64,000 nucleotides of DNA from Metopolophium dirhodum (GCF_019925205.1 NC_083563.1:11851228-11915227); one strand, 5' to 3'; numbered from the stretch's first letter, positions 48,892 to 63,022 are shown. Numbers and translations: made by a program. The notes: generated by a model not told the origin, from the sequence alone.

Positions 48892-51790
48892 GATTCTGAG
48901 CGAAGAGATGAATGTATTGATTCTACAATGATGTGTGTTTTTTTTTAGATTCTGAGTGAAACGATGAATGTATTGATTTTACAATGATGTGTGTTTTTTT
49001 TTTTATTTTTTTATTTTTGTGTCTGTGTACACGATAAGTAGTCGAAATAATGCTTCGATTTTCGACTTCAGTATCTTGTTCGATGGGAAAGTGAATATCG
49101 TTGGTGCATTGGGGAGGTCAAAATTTTAATTTCCCAGTAGTTTTCAAAAGCGATGTGAAAAACAAAAGAAAAATTAAGGAAAAACGGGAATTTTTACGCA
49201 AAATCGATTTTTAACAAAATCGATTTTGGTTATTGGTGTAACTCTAAAACAAATGACCGTAGATGCATGAAATTTTCACTGGTTGTTTATATTTGCATTT
49301 TCTATACACAATACAATTTTGAAAATAATTTGACTTTTTTTGAACTGTTTACGGACATTGTCAGTTTTCAGTTTTTTTAAATTTTTTTTCTATAAATATC
49401 AATAAAATTTTATTTGTTGGGTAAAAAAGCTTGAAAATTTAATAGAAGGCTCCTAGGTTATTGTTTCAAAGGCAGATGAAAAAAATTAAAAATCCTTAGT
49501 CACAGTTTTTTTTTATACACGTTTAAAGTTCAAATCTTGAAAAAATACGGAAAAATCACGAAAATTTGCAAATTATTTTGAGTTAGAAATTCATAAAAAA
49601 TTTTCTTTTTAAATCTAAGATTTTAAAATCTAATACAAGATTCCTCATAAGTTTGTCTAACTTTATCAAAAAAAAATTTCTACAAGAAAGTCAAATTAAA
49701 TTTTTATGAGCGTTTTAAATTCATATTTTTACAACATTAGATATTCACTCGATTTCTCATGTACCGATTTCCTTATTTTCTTGTAATTCAAAAACGAATA
49801 ACTGTAGATACATGAAAATTTCACTGAATGTTTATATTAGCATTTCCTATACACCATACAATTTTGAAAATATTTTGACACTTTTTGAGCTGTTTACGGG
49901 CATTTTCAGTTTTCAATTTTTTTAGTTTTTTTTTCTATAAATATCAATAAAGTTTTATCTGTTGGGCCAAAAAGTGTAAAAATTTAATACAAGACTCCTG
50001 ATATATTTTTACAATAGCAGTTGAAAAATATTGAAAATACATAGGCACAGTTTTTTTTTATAAGCATTTAAAGATCAAATTTGGACAGAATTTATCAAAT
50101 TTATAATTTAATAATTATTTTGTAGTTAAAAATTTATAAAATTTTCAACTTTTATAGCTAAGGATTGAAAATTGAAAACAAGGCTCCACGTAAATAGGTT
50201 ATTTATAAATTACTTTATTCACAATAATATCATCAAATATACTTGGTAATATCATAGGCTGACTGACCGTTTTCGCTCAGAATCGTTTTTCTTATACAAT
50301 GATATTATATCATTGAATTCAAATTTAACACCATCCATTACAGTGACCCACTTGTAACCTACTGTACAGCAGAGCGACATCCACTTATCCACCTTTTTTA
50401 TTTTTGTGTCTGTCATCACGTTTTAGGACAGTAAAAGTGCTTGGATTTTCTTCAATAGTAACTTTTCTGATAGGAAAGTGAATCTAGTTGGTACTTTGGG
50501 GGGTCAAAAGTAAAAATTTCCCAGTAGTTTTCACAAGCGACGTGAAAAACAAAAGAAAAATTAAGGAAAAACGGGAATTTTTACGCAAAATCGGTTTTCG
50601 AGAAAATCGATTTTGGTTTTTGGTGTAACTCTAAAACAAATGACCGTAGACATGAAATTGTGACTGAATGTTTATATTAGCATTTTCTATACACCATAAA
50701 ATTTACAAAATATTTTGACTCTTTTTGAGCTGTTTACGGCCATTGTCAGTTTTCAATTTTTTTAGTTTTTTTTTCTATAAATATCAATAAAATTTTATCT
50801 GTTGAGTAAAAAAGCTTGAAAATTTAATAGAAGGCGCCTAGGTTATTTTTTCAAAGGCAGATGAAAAAAATTAAAAATCCTTAGTCACAGTTTTTATTTA
50901 TAAGCATTTAAAGTTCAAATTTTGACAAAATACGGAAAATTCACGAAAAATAGCAAATTATTTTGATGAGAATTCATAAAAATTTTTCTTTTTAAATCTA
51001 AGATTTGAAAATGTAATATAAGATTACTCATAAGTTTGTCTACCTTTATCAAAAAAAAAATGTCTAGAAGAAACTTAAATTAAATTTTTATGAGCGTCTG
51101 AAATTTATATTTTTACAACATTTGATATTTACTCGATTTCTCATGTAACAATTTTCTTATTTTATTGTAATTAAAAAACGAATGACTGTAGATACTTGAA
51201 AATTTCACTGAATGTTTATATTAGCATTTTCTATACACCATAAAATGTTGAAAATATTTTGACTCTTTTTGAGCTGTTTACGGACATTGTCAGTTTTCAA
51301 TTTTTTTAGTTTTTTTTCTATAAATATCAATAAATTTTTATTTGTTGGGTAAAAAAGCGTGAAAATTTAATAGAAGGCTCCTGATATATCGTTCTAATAG
51401 CAGTTGAAAAATATTAAAAATACAAAGGCACAATTTTTTTTTATAAGCATTTAAAGTTCAAATTTTGACAACATTTATCAAATTTTTAATTTATTAATTA
51501 TTTTGTAGTTAACAATTTATAAATTTTTAAATTTTTAACTTTTATGGCTAAGGATTGAAAATTTAAAACAAGGCTCCACGTAAATAGGTTATATATAAAT
51601 TACTTTATTCACAATAATATCATCAAATATACTTGGTAAAATCATAGGCTGACTGACCGTTTTCGCTCAGAATCGTTTTTCTTATACAATGATATTATAT
51701 CATTGAATTCAAATTTAACACCATCCATTACAGTGACCCACTTGTAACCTACCGTACAGCAGAGCGACATCCACTTATCCACCTTTTTAA
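48892..51790. repeat. Nested tandem array of the GATTCTGAGCG repeat
   Basis: Two head-to-tail units with a period of about 1390 bp: the block beginning ACAATAATATCATCAAATAT recurs at 50221 and 51611. Inside each unit a segment of about 540 bp is itself duplicated (starts near 49256, 49798, 50640 and 51180). The array opens GATTCTGAGCG (48892, with a second copy at 48948). Each unit closes with the inverse CGCTCAGAATC (50274 and 51664), followed by a shared tail. No coding frame. The superfamily is unknown. Confidence 0.85.
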
Positions 51791-51884
51791 TTAATAGATT
51801 TTATAAATTTAATTAAAATTAAAGTAATTTTAAAAATCATTGCCAATTATCAATAATTCAAAAAAATTTTTTTATAGTTAGTGG

Positions 51885-52205
51885 GCGCTATCACCCGCAT
51901 GCTTTCTCTGTCTTACAAATGCAAAACATAGCAAATTGTACATTCGGCAAATCATGTTTAGCAGTATTTTAAAATTGTAAATTGTTTGTGCATTTTAAAG
52001 TACTCATAACTTTCTTTAAAATTAAAATCTAAAAATTAGCCTAGAGGTTCACTAAATAATAATCTTATCTTTAAATTTTATAAGAGGTAAATTCACTCTA
52101 ATTTTTAAACAAACAAAGCTAAACGTGATCTGCTGAGCCTGAACGTCCATTTTGCTGTTATGTGTTTGTAAGACAGAGATAACGCATGCCGGTGTAACGC
52201 TTTCA
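51885..52205. mobile_element. Old copy of the GTAAGACAGAGA-type inverted-repeat element
   Basis: The left arm contains CTCTGTCTTACAAATGC and the right arm the inverse GTTTGTAAGACAGAGATAAC. The inner parts, GGCAAATCATG and CGTGATCTGCTGAG, also correspond. Same family as 57151-57549. Confidence 0.65.
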
Positions 52206-54655
52206 TAAGGAATTTCCAAACTCTATAAAAACATCAATTTTTTGTGACAGAAAATGGAAATATATACCTGTTATTATACTGGCGGTAAATGGACTTAGCG
52301 GATAACGAAAAAGTTTAATTTTGGCAGAAAAGTGGAACATCCATTTGACCAATAATTGGTAATTGGTAATAACAATGGTTATTATAGATGGAACATGGAT
52401 ACAGTAAGGAAATAATAATATACATAACAAATTAATTTTTGTTTCTAAATTACAAGCGTTATAATTTTGTTTTCTTCAGAAACTGTACAATATTCATTCA
52501 TAATATTTTATTACCTAATACAGCCCCTAATTAATAATTATACATAATATATAATATATAGGCGTCTAATGCATTAAAAAAAAATCTTAATATAGTCCAC
52601 GAACAAATACTTAATAAGTTTCATAAATATTAAATCGTATACAAAAGTATTATATGTATATTCATAGAATTTATAAGGTTAAGAACAAATGTGAGTACAA
52701 CACAACCCGTTTATAACACGGTCTGTGAATGTATAACCCGTACATGTTTTTTTCTGTTTGTCGACATACATAATAACGCGGCAAGAAAATATCTCCATTT
52801 TAATACTATTTATGCACAAAGGAAAAAAAGTTTATCGACAACATGGATTTACATGACTGGTTTATACAACATAATATAATATTATACAGTATAAAAGAAT
52901 ATAGTTTTCGATAGACGAAAAAAAAATTAATAATAAGTAACAATTATTTATTGGGATTTTCCAATGTGTGTAGCAATTAGAGAAATCCAGATTAATGCAC
53001 ATAAACACACACATACATATTATATGCGTATAGTGACTATTAAACACCTATATGCATACATTACATACATAGGGACTCGCCAATATGAATAGAAATAAAT
53101 ACCACATCTTAATTAGGAGTCGGAAAACAAAATTCTATTCTACTGGATATAATACAAAAATTTACCTTTAGAATTACATTTAAAATTACAAGTATACTAA
53201 TTTATATAAAATAATAATACAGTAGTATATCTAGGTGGTATAGTTTACAAGACATACAAAATAAAAAGAATTATATATATATATATTTATAATATTATGT
53301 ATAATGCATAAATATAACGTAGTTCGAGCAATACTGAAATCAGCACACTGTTCCATGTAAAATAATATTATAATAATATGTTAAAGGTATACACAATGTT
53401 TACATGCCGGTTACTATGAATCGATAACAAAACATGGTTTAAGTCTAAAAGACTATTACACATGGGTTCAGTACGTAAAAAGTAAATTGTCAAACTCGTG
53501 TTTCAGTAACTTGATGGTATTAATTTTTTTTCTTTTTATCAATTTCATAGCAACACCGTGTCGATTTTTTTCATTACTAACAATAAAAATGTTATAATAG
53601 TACTTAAAAAGGAAGAGAGGGAGAAGAGAACTATAATAATAGTTTTTTTTTTATTATTATTATATTTTAATTATTAATAGTTATAATAAAAGCATACAAA
53701 TATAGCATAAAAATAATAAGGAAAAAATGGACAAAAAAAAAAAAAATGCACAGTTCACAGACAACAATTACCTTACAAATATCGTATACATTAAACTGTA
53801 ATATGTTTCTTATTTTAATTTTTAAAAAAAGCATTAAAAATTTAAAGGTTACTAGTCATGGTGCCTTAAAAAATATGCTACTTAATCCATTCAATACAAT
53901 AAATACTAAACAATTATTAACAAAACTCGTTTTATATTTAAAATGTAAATTTTTAAATATCATGAGAAATAATAATATTACCGTGTGTATATCGTATACT
54001 TGGTGAAAAAGGAGAAAAACACTGGACATGATTGTACTCGATTTTGATGCATGTGTTGATTTTCCTTTGAGATCACAGATAATAGAAAAAAGTGTCAGTA
54101 AACATAATCAACAATAATATTATTATCATATTTTTTCTATATAAATTACTAATAATCTGGTGATGTGCACAATATACGTATACCAAAGTTACATGATGAA
54201 CGATAAACGTTCAAAAAGCTCAAGTTAATATTATCATTTAATTATTCAATAAAAATATTCATAATAATAATAATAATAATAATAATAATTAATAATAATA
54301 ATAATAATAATATACTAAAAAATAGTTTTATAATAAAACCGTCTTTACTGAATTTCAGTATGGTAATCTCAAATATTAGACTAACGTTATTTATACATAT
54401 ACGCTTCCTTATATGTGATGTGTGCTGGGATTAAAACACACACAAAACACCAAAGGCCTAAGTCTTTCGTTTTCGTCATTACAGTAGATCCATAATAGTA
54501 ATTAGTTAGAGTGAGATGAGTGTTTTTTTTTAGAACATACACAAAGTGTGAAGGCCAATTATTCTCACTCGCATATGTCTAAAATATTAAGTTAAGCAAT
54601 CATTTTTATATATACGTAAAAAATGAACAAATTTAGTTATTAAGATTAAAAATGC
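52206..54655 (-). other. Likely exd 3' UTR and flank
   Basis: AT-rich, repeat-poor compared with the DNA to its left, with an (AAT)n stretch at about 54260-54310. Lying directly after the exd stop codon, at least its right part should be 3' UTR. I could not assign the poly(A) site. Confidence 0.4.
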
Positions 54656-57600
54656 TTAAGACAATTTTGGGCGTTTTATATCGACATCATCTGATGAGTC
54701 TTCGCTGTCGTCGTGCATGCCATGTGTCTGATATTCATGACTGGAGTTCCATCCTGTAGATGGTGATCCAGAATTTTTAGGCATTGCCTGTAATATACAA
54801 ATAAAAATTATTACCATACAATATAGATTTTGAACCACAATAATATAATCTAATTTATATTGATAGAGTTTTCCTGTATTTAATTTTAAACTAATCCTTT
54901 TGAACAAATTTAGTTAAATTTATTGTCTCAATAATTATATTAACTTGTTATTTACAATCACTCACCTGGTGTCCCATTGGGTCGTATCCTAGACTTCCAT
55001 CAGAATACTGTGCCTGTAAATAATTAATTTTTCGATAAGATCGAGATATTTATGAACAGTAATTGTTCTATAACCAATATAACGCACACAAACCTGTGAT
55101 CCAGACATAGGAGAACTATACTCAGCACCATTTAAACTAAGACTGTAGCCCATGCTGTCTTGCGGACCACCACCAGGAGCTGGAGATAATAAAGGAGTTG
55201 GTGTTCCTTGAGAAGCGGGACCCATACTATAAGGGGAAGCGCCTACGAAAAGTAAATTATTTTAATATTAGTGAAATAATTAGTATCAAGGATCAACATT
55301 CAAATTTGGTTTAAATATTACATTATTTTTTAACCCTATACCATATTAAATTATTGTTGGTGCAATATACCATATTTTATTCAATCCAGAGCCACTACAA
55401 ATAGTTAATATCATTAATGTGTAATCTTTTATAATTTAACTGGGATAATAATTATTTCAATAATACTTCAACTTTTAGAAATTTTAAATAGTTTTTCAAA
55501 TGTTTGTATTACAATTGATTTTACTATGATAGGATGAAGTAATATATATTTTAATTTAATAAAAAGTTGTCTAGAAATGATTGACATAAAATATATACTT
55601 TCAACTTATAACTTATAATTTATTTTTTAGTACAGAATGTATAATATCTATGTTTGCTACAGTATACAATTTTTTGGAACAAATCTCTTTTTGTTTGCTA
55701 TGTATTTTTCTTTTATGAGTTCTGCCCATGATTGATCAATAGTAACTCTGTCAAATCAATATAAGGAGACTTGTTCTTTTTATTGTTAGTAACTAAATTA
55801 TTATTAAATATTTATGTACCAATTAGAAATTATATTATATCTTAGTAAATAAGCCAATTTAATATTAAAGGCACACAATTAAAAGTCTATTCATATAATT
55901 AATATTTTAAATGCCTATTAAATACAAATGTATTTAAAATTGAAAATATTAATTAGTATTCTTTATTCTTTAATAACATAATTCAATTTCTATTCAAAAT
56001 TTGTGTTGATAATAGAATAAACTTTAAAAAGAAAAACAGTTGGTATTTTGTTTTTATTATATAGGTACCTATTCTTGATAATTTTCAACTTGAACATAAA
56101 TCTTTGATATGCGTAAACTACTTGACTTTGAAGTGGTACGCTAAGAGTCTGTTTTGCAGGGCCAAGTATACTCCTAATTATTTTTTAAGAGGAAGCTACA
56201 TCCATATGTGTTGTCCTATCTTACAGCAGTCCACAAATTTTTTTGTTTCTTCTTACAGTTTATTTATAGATAATATCATAGAACATTTAGGTAATATTAT
56301 CAAATTTGTAGAGTATAATAATATAAACTGTGCCAGAGGGTGGCACGTAATATTCAGAAAAATAAAGGATTCAAATAAATTCAGGAAAATATTTGTCAGG
56401 AATGTTTTTGTGTTGAGAACTAATATTAACTGGAAATCACTTGGTAAAATTAAACTTCGGAAAAGTATATTTTAGAGGATAATCAAGAAAATGTTACCTA
56501 AAAAAATTAAGCAAGGGGAATTTAAATATTTGGAAATATTTACACTGGAAAGTAATACTCAGGAATAATGCTTTCCTTTGTAGAATATTTTCCCGGTTTT
56601 GAAATTTCCGTGTATTATTTTCTAGCATAAATATTTTTCCTGGATTTTAAATTCCTATGAACTAATTTCACAAATTTTATTTTGATGATTTATAATTTCA
56701 CGGTTATTATTTTCCTACGAATTATTGTTCCTCGTATTATTTTCCCATATTTTACTTTCCCGTTTTTGTCATTCCTCTATATAACTTTCCTTGATTTTAT
56801 AGCCTCTTGTGCCAGACTAAAGAATTGATTACATATATTTATTATACATTAATTGTACAATTTAAAATTAAAAAAAATACGAAAAAAAATCTTTACTCGG
56901 GCACAGTTAATAATATTCACAACAAATTCGATAAATATGTACACTGATTGTGCTATAATATTATTAACAATAAATAAACTATACCCAGTAAGAATCCGGT
57001 ACGTACATTTGCGTATATTACGAGTGTGTAAGACAGAGACAACACAATATGCGGGTGTAGCGTCCTCGTAAGTGGAATGCATAAAACATTAGTAGAACGA
57101 TATGCTATTTTATCCAACATATCGACGGCCACCATGTTTTAGATGCTTAAGAGGACGCTACATGGATATTTGTTGTCTCCGTCTTACAAGTGCATAACGT
57201 AGGAAATTTACTCTCAGCAGATCACGTTTAACTGAATTAGTTTAAAAATTAGAGTGGATCAACATATTATGAAACTTGATGATAAGAATATTATCTGTAT
57301 TTGTAAGTGGGTTTTTTTTTACAATAATTCAGTTTTTAAGTGAGTTATGAGCATTTTTAATTTACGTTATATTATGTACGCGCAGAAGTTAATAAAAAAA
57401 TTGAAGTATCGTAAAAAACCCACATACTAATACAGGGTCGATTCACTCTAATTTTTAAGCTAACGGAGCTATACGTGTTCTCTTGAGCGTAAATTTGCCA
57501 TGTTACGCACTTGTAAGACGAAGACAATAAATGGCTGTGCAGAGTCTTCTTAAAACAATTTCAAAACAACCTTTATTTTGTTTAGTTTATTGAATTAGTT

Positions 57601-60600
57601 GAAAGAAGAAATTTTATGTTTAAATTGTTATAGAAATAAAAAAAGTTAATTTACAGTGTTAAAAGTACCTATTTTGTTAATTCTGTTGAAGTCATATTAT
57701 TTTCAATTTTGTATATTAAGAAATTTGTCGTGGTTTGTGATAACCCCTTTTAAGGAAGTTGGGGGTTATGGGTAAAGCCTCCCACGGTATACGAGGTGTT
57801 TTAAATTTCTGAGGCTCGAGGACAATTTTTTTACAAGTTAAGCACTGTATACAATAATAATTATTGTAAGATATAATTTATTGTAAATTATGGTTACACA
57901 ATTTGTACAATTAAAATATATTTTATCCATAATCGTGTTTCATTAACAATTTTGAATATTACATAATATTAATTTATGGCATGGAACCTGACTGTGTAAT
58001 CATTGGCAGGTGACACCACACCTTTGTATAAAAGAAACAGTGTACAACACGCACGGGTGAGCGCACGCGCTCGCAACAAACACACATGCTCACTTAAAAA
58101 AAATATATATTATATATGTATATAAATTGCATTGTGTGGAGGGTGTAGTACGGGACAATGAGGAAACCAGGAAAAACCATTCGGGCTGTCAAGCTCAAAG
58201 CCAGGGTCTCGGTGATATATTACTTCCATTTGGAGCTTACACCGCCAGTGTGTATATATCGCTATCCAAATCCCTATAGTAAACTTCACCCTTTCCCCAT
58301 TTACATGTTTTTCTCTTTATGTTTTAAACACCAATAAGGACTACAATCTGTGAAAATACCTCCGGTAAAAATAAAATTTCGACCCTGTCAAATACCACCA
58401 ACGACAATATTGTAAACCATAGTAAATAATATATTTATTGTAAATTATTTATATTAATATATAGTTAGAAATGATGTGAGTTCGTTCAAGTTGTTTTGTT
58501 GTTTAAGTAATTATAAGTACTTACCGGCAGCTTTCTTTGCAGCGTAAAGGTTTGCTTCTTCTTGAGCTTTACCGATATTTTTTTTATATCGAATTCTTTT
58601 ATTTCCGAACCAATTGGACACCTGTATCGTTTTAAATACAAATATTCTAATAACAATATTCACAAAGTTAACGGCTTTCAGAACTAAAAAAAATATGTAC
58701 TTGTGACACTGTAATGCTACACTTCCTTGCTAACTCTTCTTTTGCTTCCTCGGAAGGATATGGATTGCTTAGATGCGAGTAAAAGTACTCATTTAGTATT
58801 TCGGAAGCCTGTTTACTAAAATTACGTCTTTTTCTTCTATAAAAAACAAAAAACAGATAACACAATAAACATAATTATATAGATTTATAATACTATCTTT
58901 TATAACACAAACCTAGCATCCAAAAACCTAGATCTAAGTATCATGACCGCTTCACAAGTACTTTGCTTCAATTGCATTTGTATGGAAGAGAATTTCTTAT
59001 GTATAATTTGCACCATTCTTTCGATCTCTTTTGGAGTGATCGGCCGCGTTCTAGACTGTTCTCGTAAGAGATTCATTACGTGGGTAGTAAATTCATTACA
59101 AGCCTAAAAATGTAGTTAAATTGTGAGTATATTATGTCTAAATATATATTATAAACGATTACTTTGATGTAAGCCGTATGACATAATAATCGTTACATTT
59201 GATAAATAATATTATTTGGGTCGTAGTTTAAAACTTAATCTCCACTCCAAACATATTCTAGATTTTAAACGTTAACCACGAACGGCATTAAGCAAATGAT
59301 TATATTTATTATAGGTACGTCTAAATGTCCATAACTAACCTATCTCTAAGAATATATCCATCCGAAAAACATAATTAATCATTTTTTTGCGGTATTTGTT
59401 TGATCACACACCGTTTGTGGCATATCACGATATTAAAATAAATGTTTTTAAATGTCAAACTAAACACAAGACAACACAGGTTCAAGGATATCTACTTTAT
59501 AACCATTAACATATTATGCATCTTGTAGATTATTTTTCACGCAATTTGTCCTGCGAGGCCAACAAATACATATTTAAATGTGATTTCGAAATGTTTAAGA
59601 GAAAGCACAAAAACACGACCATACCTGGAACCCGAAACTTATTTCAATAAGTTTTTAATATATAAAACTCATCATTGTATTCAACAATAAAAAATCGAAA
59701 ATTATTGCGTGCAGATCTGGTCGTTAGGCCGATTAATCTCTGGAATATCACGCGTACTATAGGTCGCCCCTGCACTTACATAATAGTAATATCATAGTAA
59801 TAACAACGAGTTCTCCATACAATTCAAATAATTGCACGCTTCAGTAATATTTCCTTAGTTAATTCAAATTACTGTAATTTTTACAATTGACTTAAATTGA
59901 CTTCCCAATTGATTACATCCATAATGATTTAACTAAGGAAATCACACACACGCATACTTATTAAATAATATAAACATTGTTTAGAAACTTATCACGAGCC
60001 TCAAGTTCCTTAGTGTTTCAACCTTTTTATTCCCTTTAGAGAAGTTGAATTATCAGTCATTTTATTTATATTAATTATGTATGTTTAAACATAAATGTAT
60101 GTATAAATTGTACAAACTGAAAAAATGTATAAAATATTTATGGGCATCAACAGTTTTAAATTAAGACCTTGAAAATATAAACTATTTGTAGTAACGATTT
60201 TTGAATTACTTATAATTTATAGTTACAAAAACATACAATACGATTATATACTATAGTAGTAAGTACTGTATCTGTATGACATATTATGATATTTAAAGTT
60301 TTAATTTTCAAAAAATCAGTTAAATAAAATGGTTGGGTCACTTCTATAACACAAAACGTACATTTTCACAAAACTCATTGTTGTCAAACCAATCTAAATC
60401 TAAGATTGCAATTTTTTTTAATTCTTTCATAAAAGGAACATGTTGATCTTATTTTTTTTTATTAATACAATATATTTACACTCTATATTAATGTATAAAA
60501 TGTGTGAAAAGGCTGACATTTACGATATCTATTAGACTGGAGGGACGTAATTGAAGGGGTGTTCAGTGATCCTACTTCAAGAATGTAATGTTATATGTTA

Positions 60601-63022
60601 AACGTGATATGGTCTATGGGTTTAAAATGTTGTTCTACTAAAAAAATGCACACAAATTTTATCTTTCTCAAATTTTAAATAAAAATTATTGTTTGAATTA
60701 GATTCTGAGCGGATTGATGAATGTATTGGTGTTTTTTTTACAATGATTTGAGCGCGCGTATTTTTAATAATAATAATTTATGTATTATCATAGATCACTA
60801 TTTAACAAACTCAAATTGTGTCACCTATACAAAAGGTCCAATGTGTTAGCCATAAGAAATATATATTATATAAATAATTCGTTTTTGATTAGGTCTCAAC
60901 TTTTTATAGGTATATGTTATCAATAATTTAATTCGTGGTTACTTAATATGGTCTATGGACTTGTATAAAGAAATAGAAATGGACTGATAGCAGAGAGAGG
61001 GAGAGAACTGGGGACCAAAATTGTTGGAAAAAGATATGCACATGTATTGACTATCTCTTTTTAACAATGTTGGCACTGGGATACCTCTAGTAAGGGTATG
61101 GGGGAACGCGCAGTCCATGAATATAAATATGTCTATGTTGTTACCACAATATTTCGTTTGATAACAAAGTTTTTACTTTAAATTCTGAGCGGAGAACGAA
61201 AGTATTGATTTTATAATAATGTTTTGTTTGTGTGTTTGTCATCACTCATCACCTTTAACTGCCTGGGCAGTAAAACTACTTCAATCTTCAACATTGAGAG
61301 TTTCTGGTAGCAAATTGGATCTAGTTGATACTTTGGGAGGGCCAAAACTCAAAATTAAAAAGAGTTTGGAGTTGACATTGTAAAAATGTATGATTAAACG
61401 TTTAATAAGTAAAAACAATTTTCATTAATTTGCTGTAATTCAAATAAAACTAATAATTGTAAAAATTCCTATATCAAGAGGTTGCCATGTGCTAAGCGCA
61501 CTTTTTGTTTTCTTCATTTGACCAATACGCAACATAGAAAAAATTGTGTCCTCACACAGCAAGCACCCATATTGTGAGGTTAGCTTTAATATTAGAGTGA
61601 ATTGACCTATATCAAACTTAAAATTAAGAAAATTATCTATGTTTTTACCTCAGCTAGTTATTAGAATATTTAAATATTTCTTCGTTACATGAGCATTTTC
61701 AAATTATAATATTTTACATAATCATAAATCACCATAAAATTGAATTATCATAAAATAGCTAACATACAAACACAGAAAATGTTCTTCACTTTAAGTTTGA
61801 TGATAGATTAATTCACTGTAATAATAACGATAACAATACAAGATTGGATCACAGATATATTATAATATAATAACTAGATAGCCGACTCCATATACAACAA
61901 TATTATTGACTATGATGCCCAACGCCATTTGTCACTCGGGCAATGGTTACAAATTCTAATCGTTTTGATTGGCAACGGGCTTGTTTGATATGAAATGTTG
62001 TTTATTATCATATTAACTTTCTAACAATTAGTAAACATTGCCCAAGTTGTACATGGCTACCAGCGTCATTGATAAGAAGTCGACTATCTAGTTATTATAT
62101 ATTTCTGTGGATTGGATCTGCAAAACGTAGATTTGATATGTCACGCATGGATTGGACAGAAAAAAAAGTGTGATAACAAAATATAGTTGATACGATTTTA
62201 GTAATTTATTGAAATTCAAAAAATATTACTTAGGTACTAGGTATATTATTGTTTACTATTTACAATACAATTTTAAAAATATTTAGCCTAATTTTAAGCT
62301 ATTTATGCCACAAATAACCACACCGTTCTGTTACGTCAGTATATCGACTTGAAACAATAATATAATATTATCATTGTTATAAAGTATGAGATGTACCTAT
62401 TTGGCAAAAATTATTTCAATCTACCGTATTACTAATATAAAGAAATAAAGGCTGATACATCATCTACTTTCAGTCATTCAGAATCGTTTTTCATATTAAT
62501 GATTTATTATTGTATTATAATTTAACATGTCATGCATTACAGGCTACAGCGACTTGCTCAAAAACAAGGTACACCCAAAACCTATAATTTACAGTGTAAC
62601 AGTGCAATTTCCCCAGTTTTTTCATAACTCCTCATGCTATAATTTTGTATTAATGCAACTTTCATAGTAGTACTACAATAGTACCAACTGGGCAAAGTAA
62701 TATAGTTTTAAATTTAATTAATTTTTAACATATAGATGACTAAAAATTACTTGGTACCTAAATTTTATTACCTGTTCATATTTTTCCAGTTCTTGGTGGT
62801 AAATTTGTCTGATTTGAGCTAGTTTTGCTCTATAATCGGAATGCTCAATGGCGTTATCTGGTTGTCCGGGACCGCCCGAAGCTGCGGCTGATGCACTGGC
62901 TGCAGCTCCAGCACCACCTCCTTTTTCAGGACCAGCCACTCCTTCTGCAATTAACATGTTATCTAATCGCATCAACTGTGGATCTGGTGGCTCTTCTTCT
63001 TGTGTATTTCTTAGACTTAATA
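54656..63022 (-). CDS. exd: Extradenticle (PBX-type TALE homeodomain), 5' end beyond the window
   Basis: Seven exons on the minus strand: 63022-62772, 59103-58913, 58836-58701, 58621-58525, 55242-55094, 55013-54966 and 54787-54656; 333 residues plus a partial first codon, with all phases closing. The first exon here starts within the PBC domain (LSLRNTQEEEPPDPQLMRL) and includes an Ala/Gly-rich linker. The next carries the rest of PBC-B (ACNEFTTHVMNLLREQSRTR). The homeodomain spans RRKRRNFSKQASEILNEYF to WFGNKRIRYKKN, with the TALE PYP insertion in loop 1. The C-terminus is Gly/Pro/Ser-rich and ends in an acidic stretch followed by IKRPKLS. The role is Hox cofactor and Meis/Hth partner in the nucleus. 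The 48-nt exon (phase 0/0) could be skipped. N-terminal PBC-A exons must lie right of 64000. Confidence 0.96.
55243..58524 (-). other. exd intron with repeat insertions
   Basis: AT-rich on the 55.2-56.0 kb side. Partial GTAAGACAGAGA-type fragments lie at about 56180-56240 and 57022-57075. A more complex stretch at about 58015-58260 has no recognisable reading frame. Confidence 0.5.
57151..57549. mobile_element. 399-bp element with long inverted repeats and TTAA flanks
   Basis: The left arm (57151-57264) holds GAGGACGCTACATGG, TTGTCTCCGTCTTACAAGTG and GATCACGTTTAACTGA. The right arm (57436-57549) is its inverse, with CACTTGTAAGACGAAGACAA and GCAGAGTCTTC. TTAA lies at both borders (57147-57150 and 57550-57553). 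A single related arm in inverse orientation sits 75 bp to the left (57022-57075). Likely a piggyBac-type MITE. Confidence 0.75.
59104..61849 (-). other. exd intron
   Basis: No exon seen. It contains a 14-bp inverted pair ATTTCCTTAGTTAA (59849-59862) / inverse (59929-59942) and diverged GATTCTGAGCG repeat pieces at about 60700 and 61180-61380 (the latter with a recognisable CATCAC...GGGCAGTAAAACTAC stretch). Confidence 0.5.
61850..62109. mobile_element. 260-bp MITE in an exd intron, perfect 8-bp TSD
   Basis: The left end is CACAGATATATTATAATATA and then ATAACTAGATAGCCGACT; the right end is the inverse with few changes (AGTCGACTATCTAGTTAT to TTTCTGTG). GATTGGAT flanks both sides (61842-61849 and 62110-62117). 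The 8-bp duplication fits hAT-like transposition, although the CACAGA ends are not the usual CAGTG form. Confidence 0.85.

Noticed and set aside
56104..57135. Several ORFs of 60-123 codons in the exd intron
   Set aside because: AT-rich, no domain, partly on repeat fragments, and not needed by the exd splice chain.
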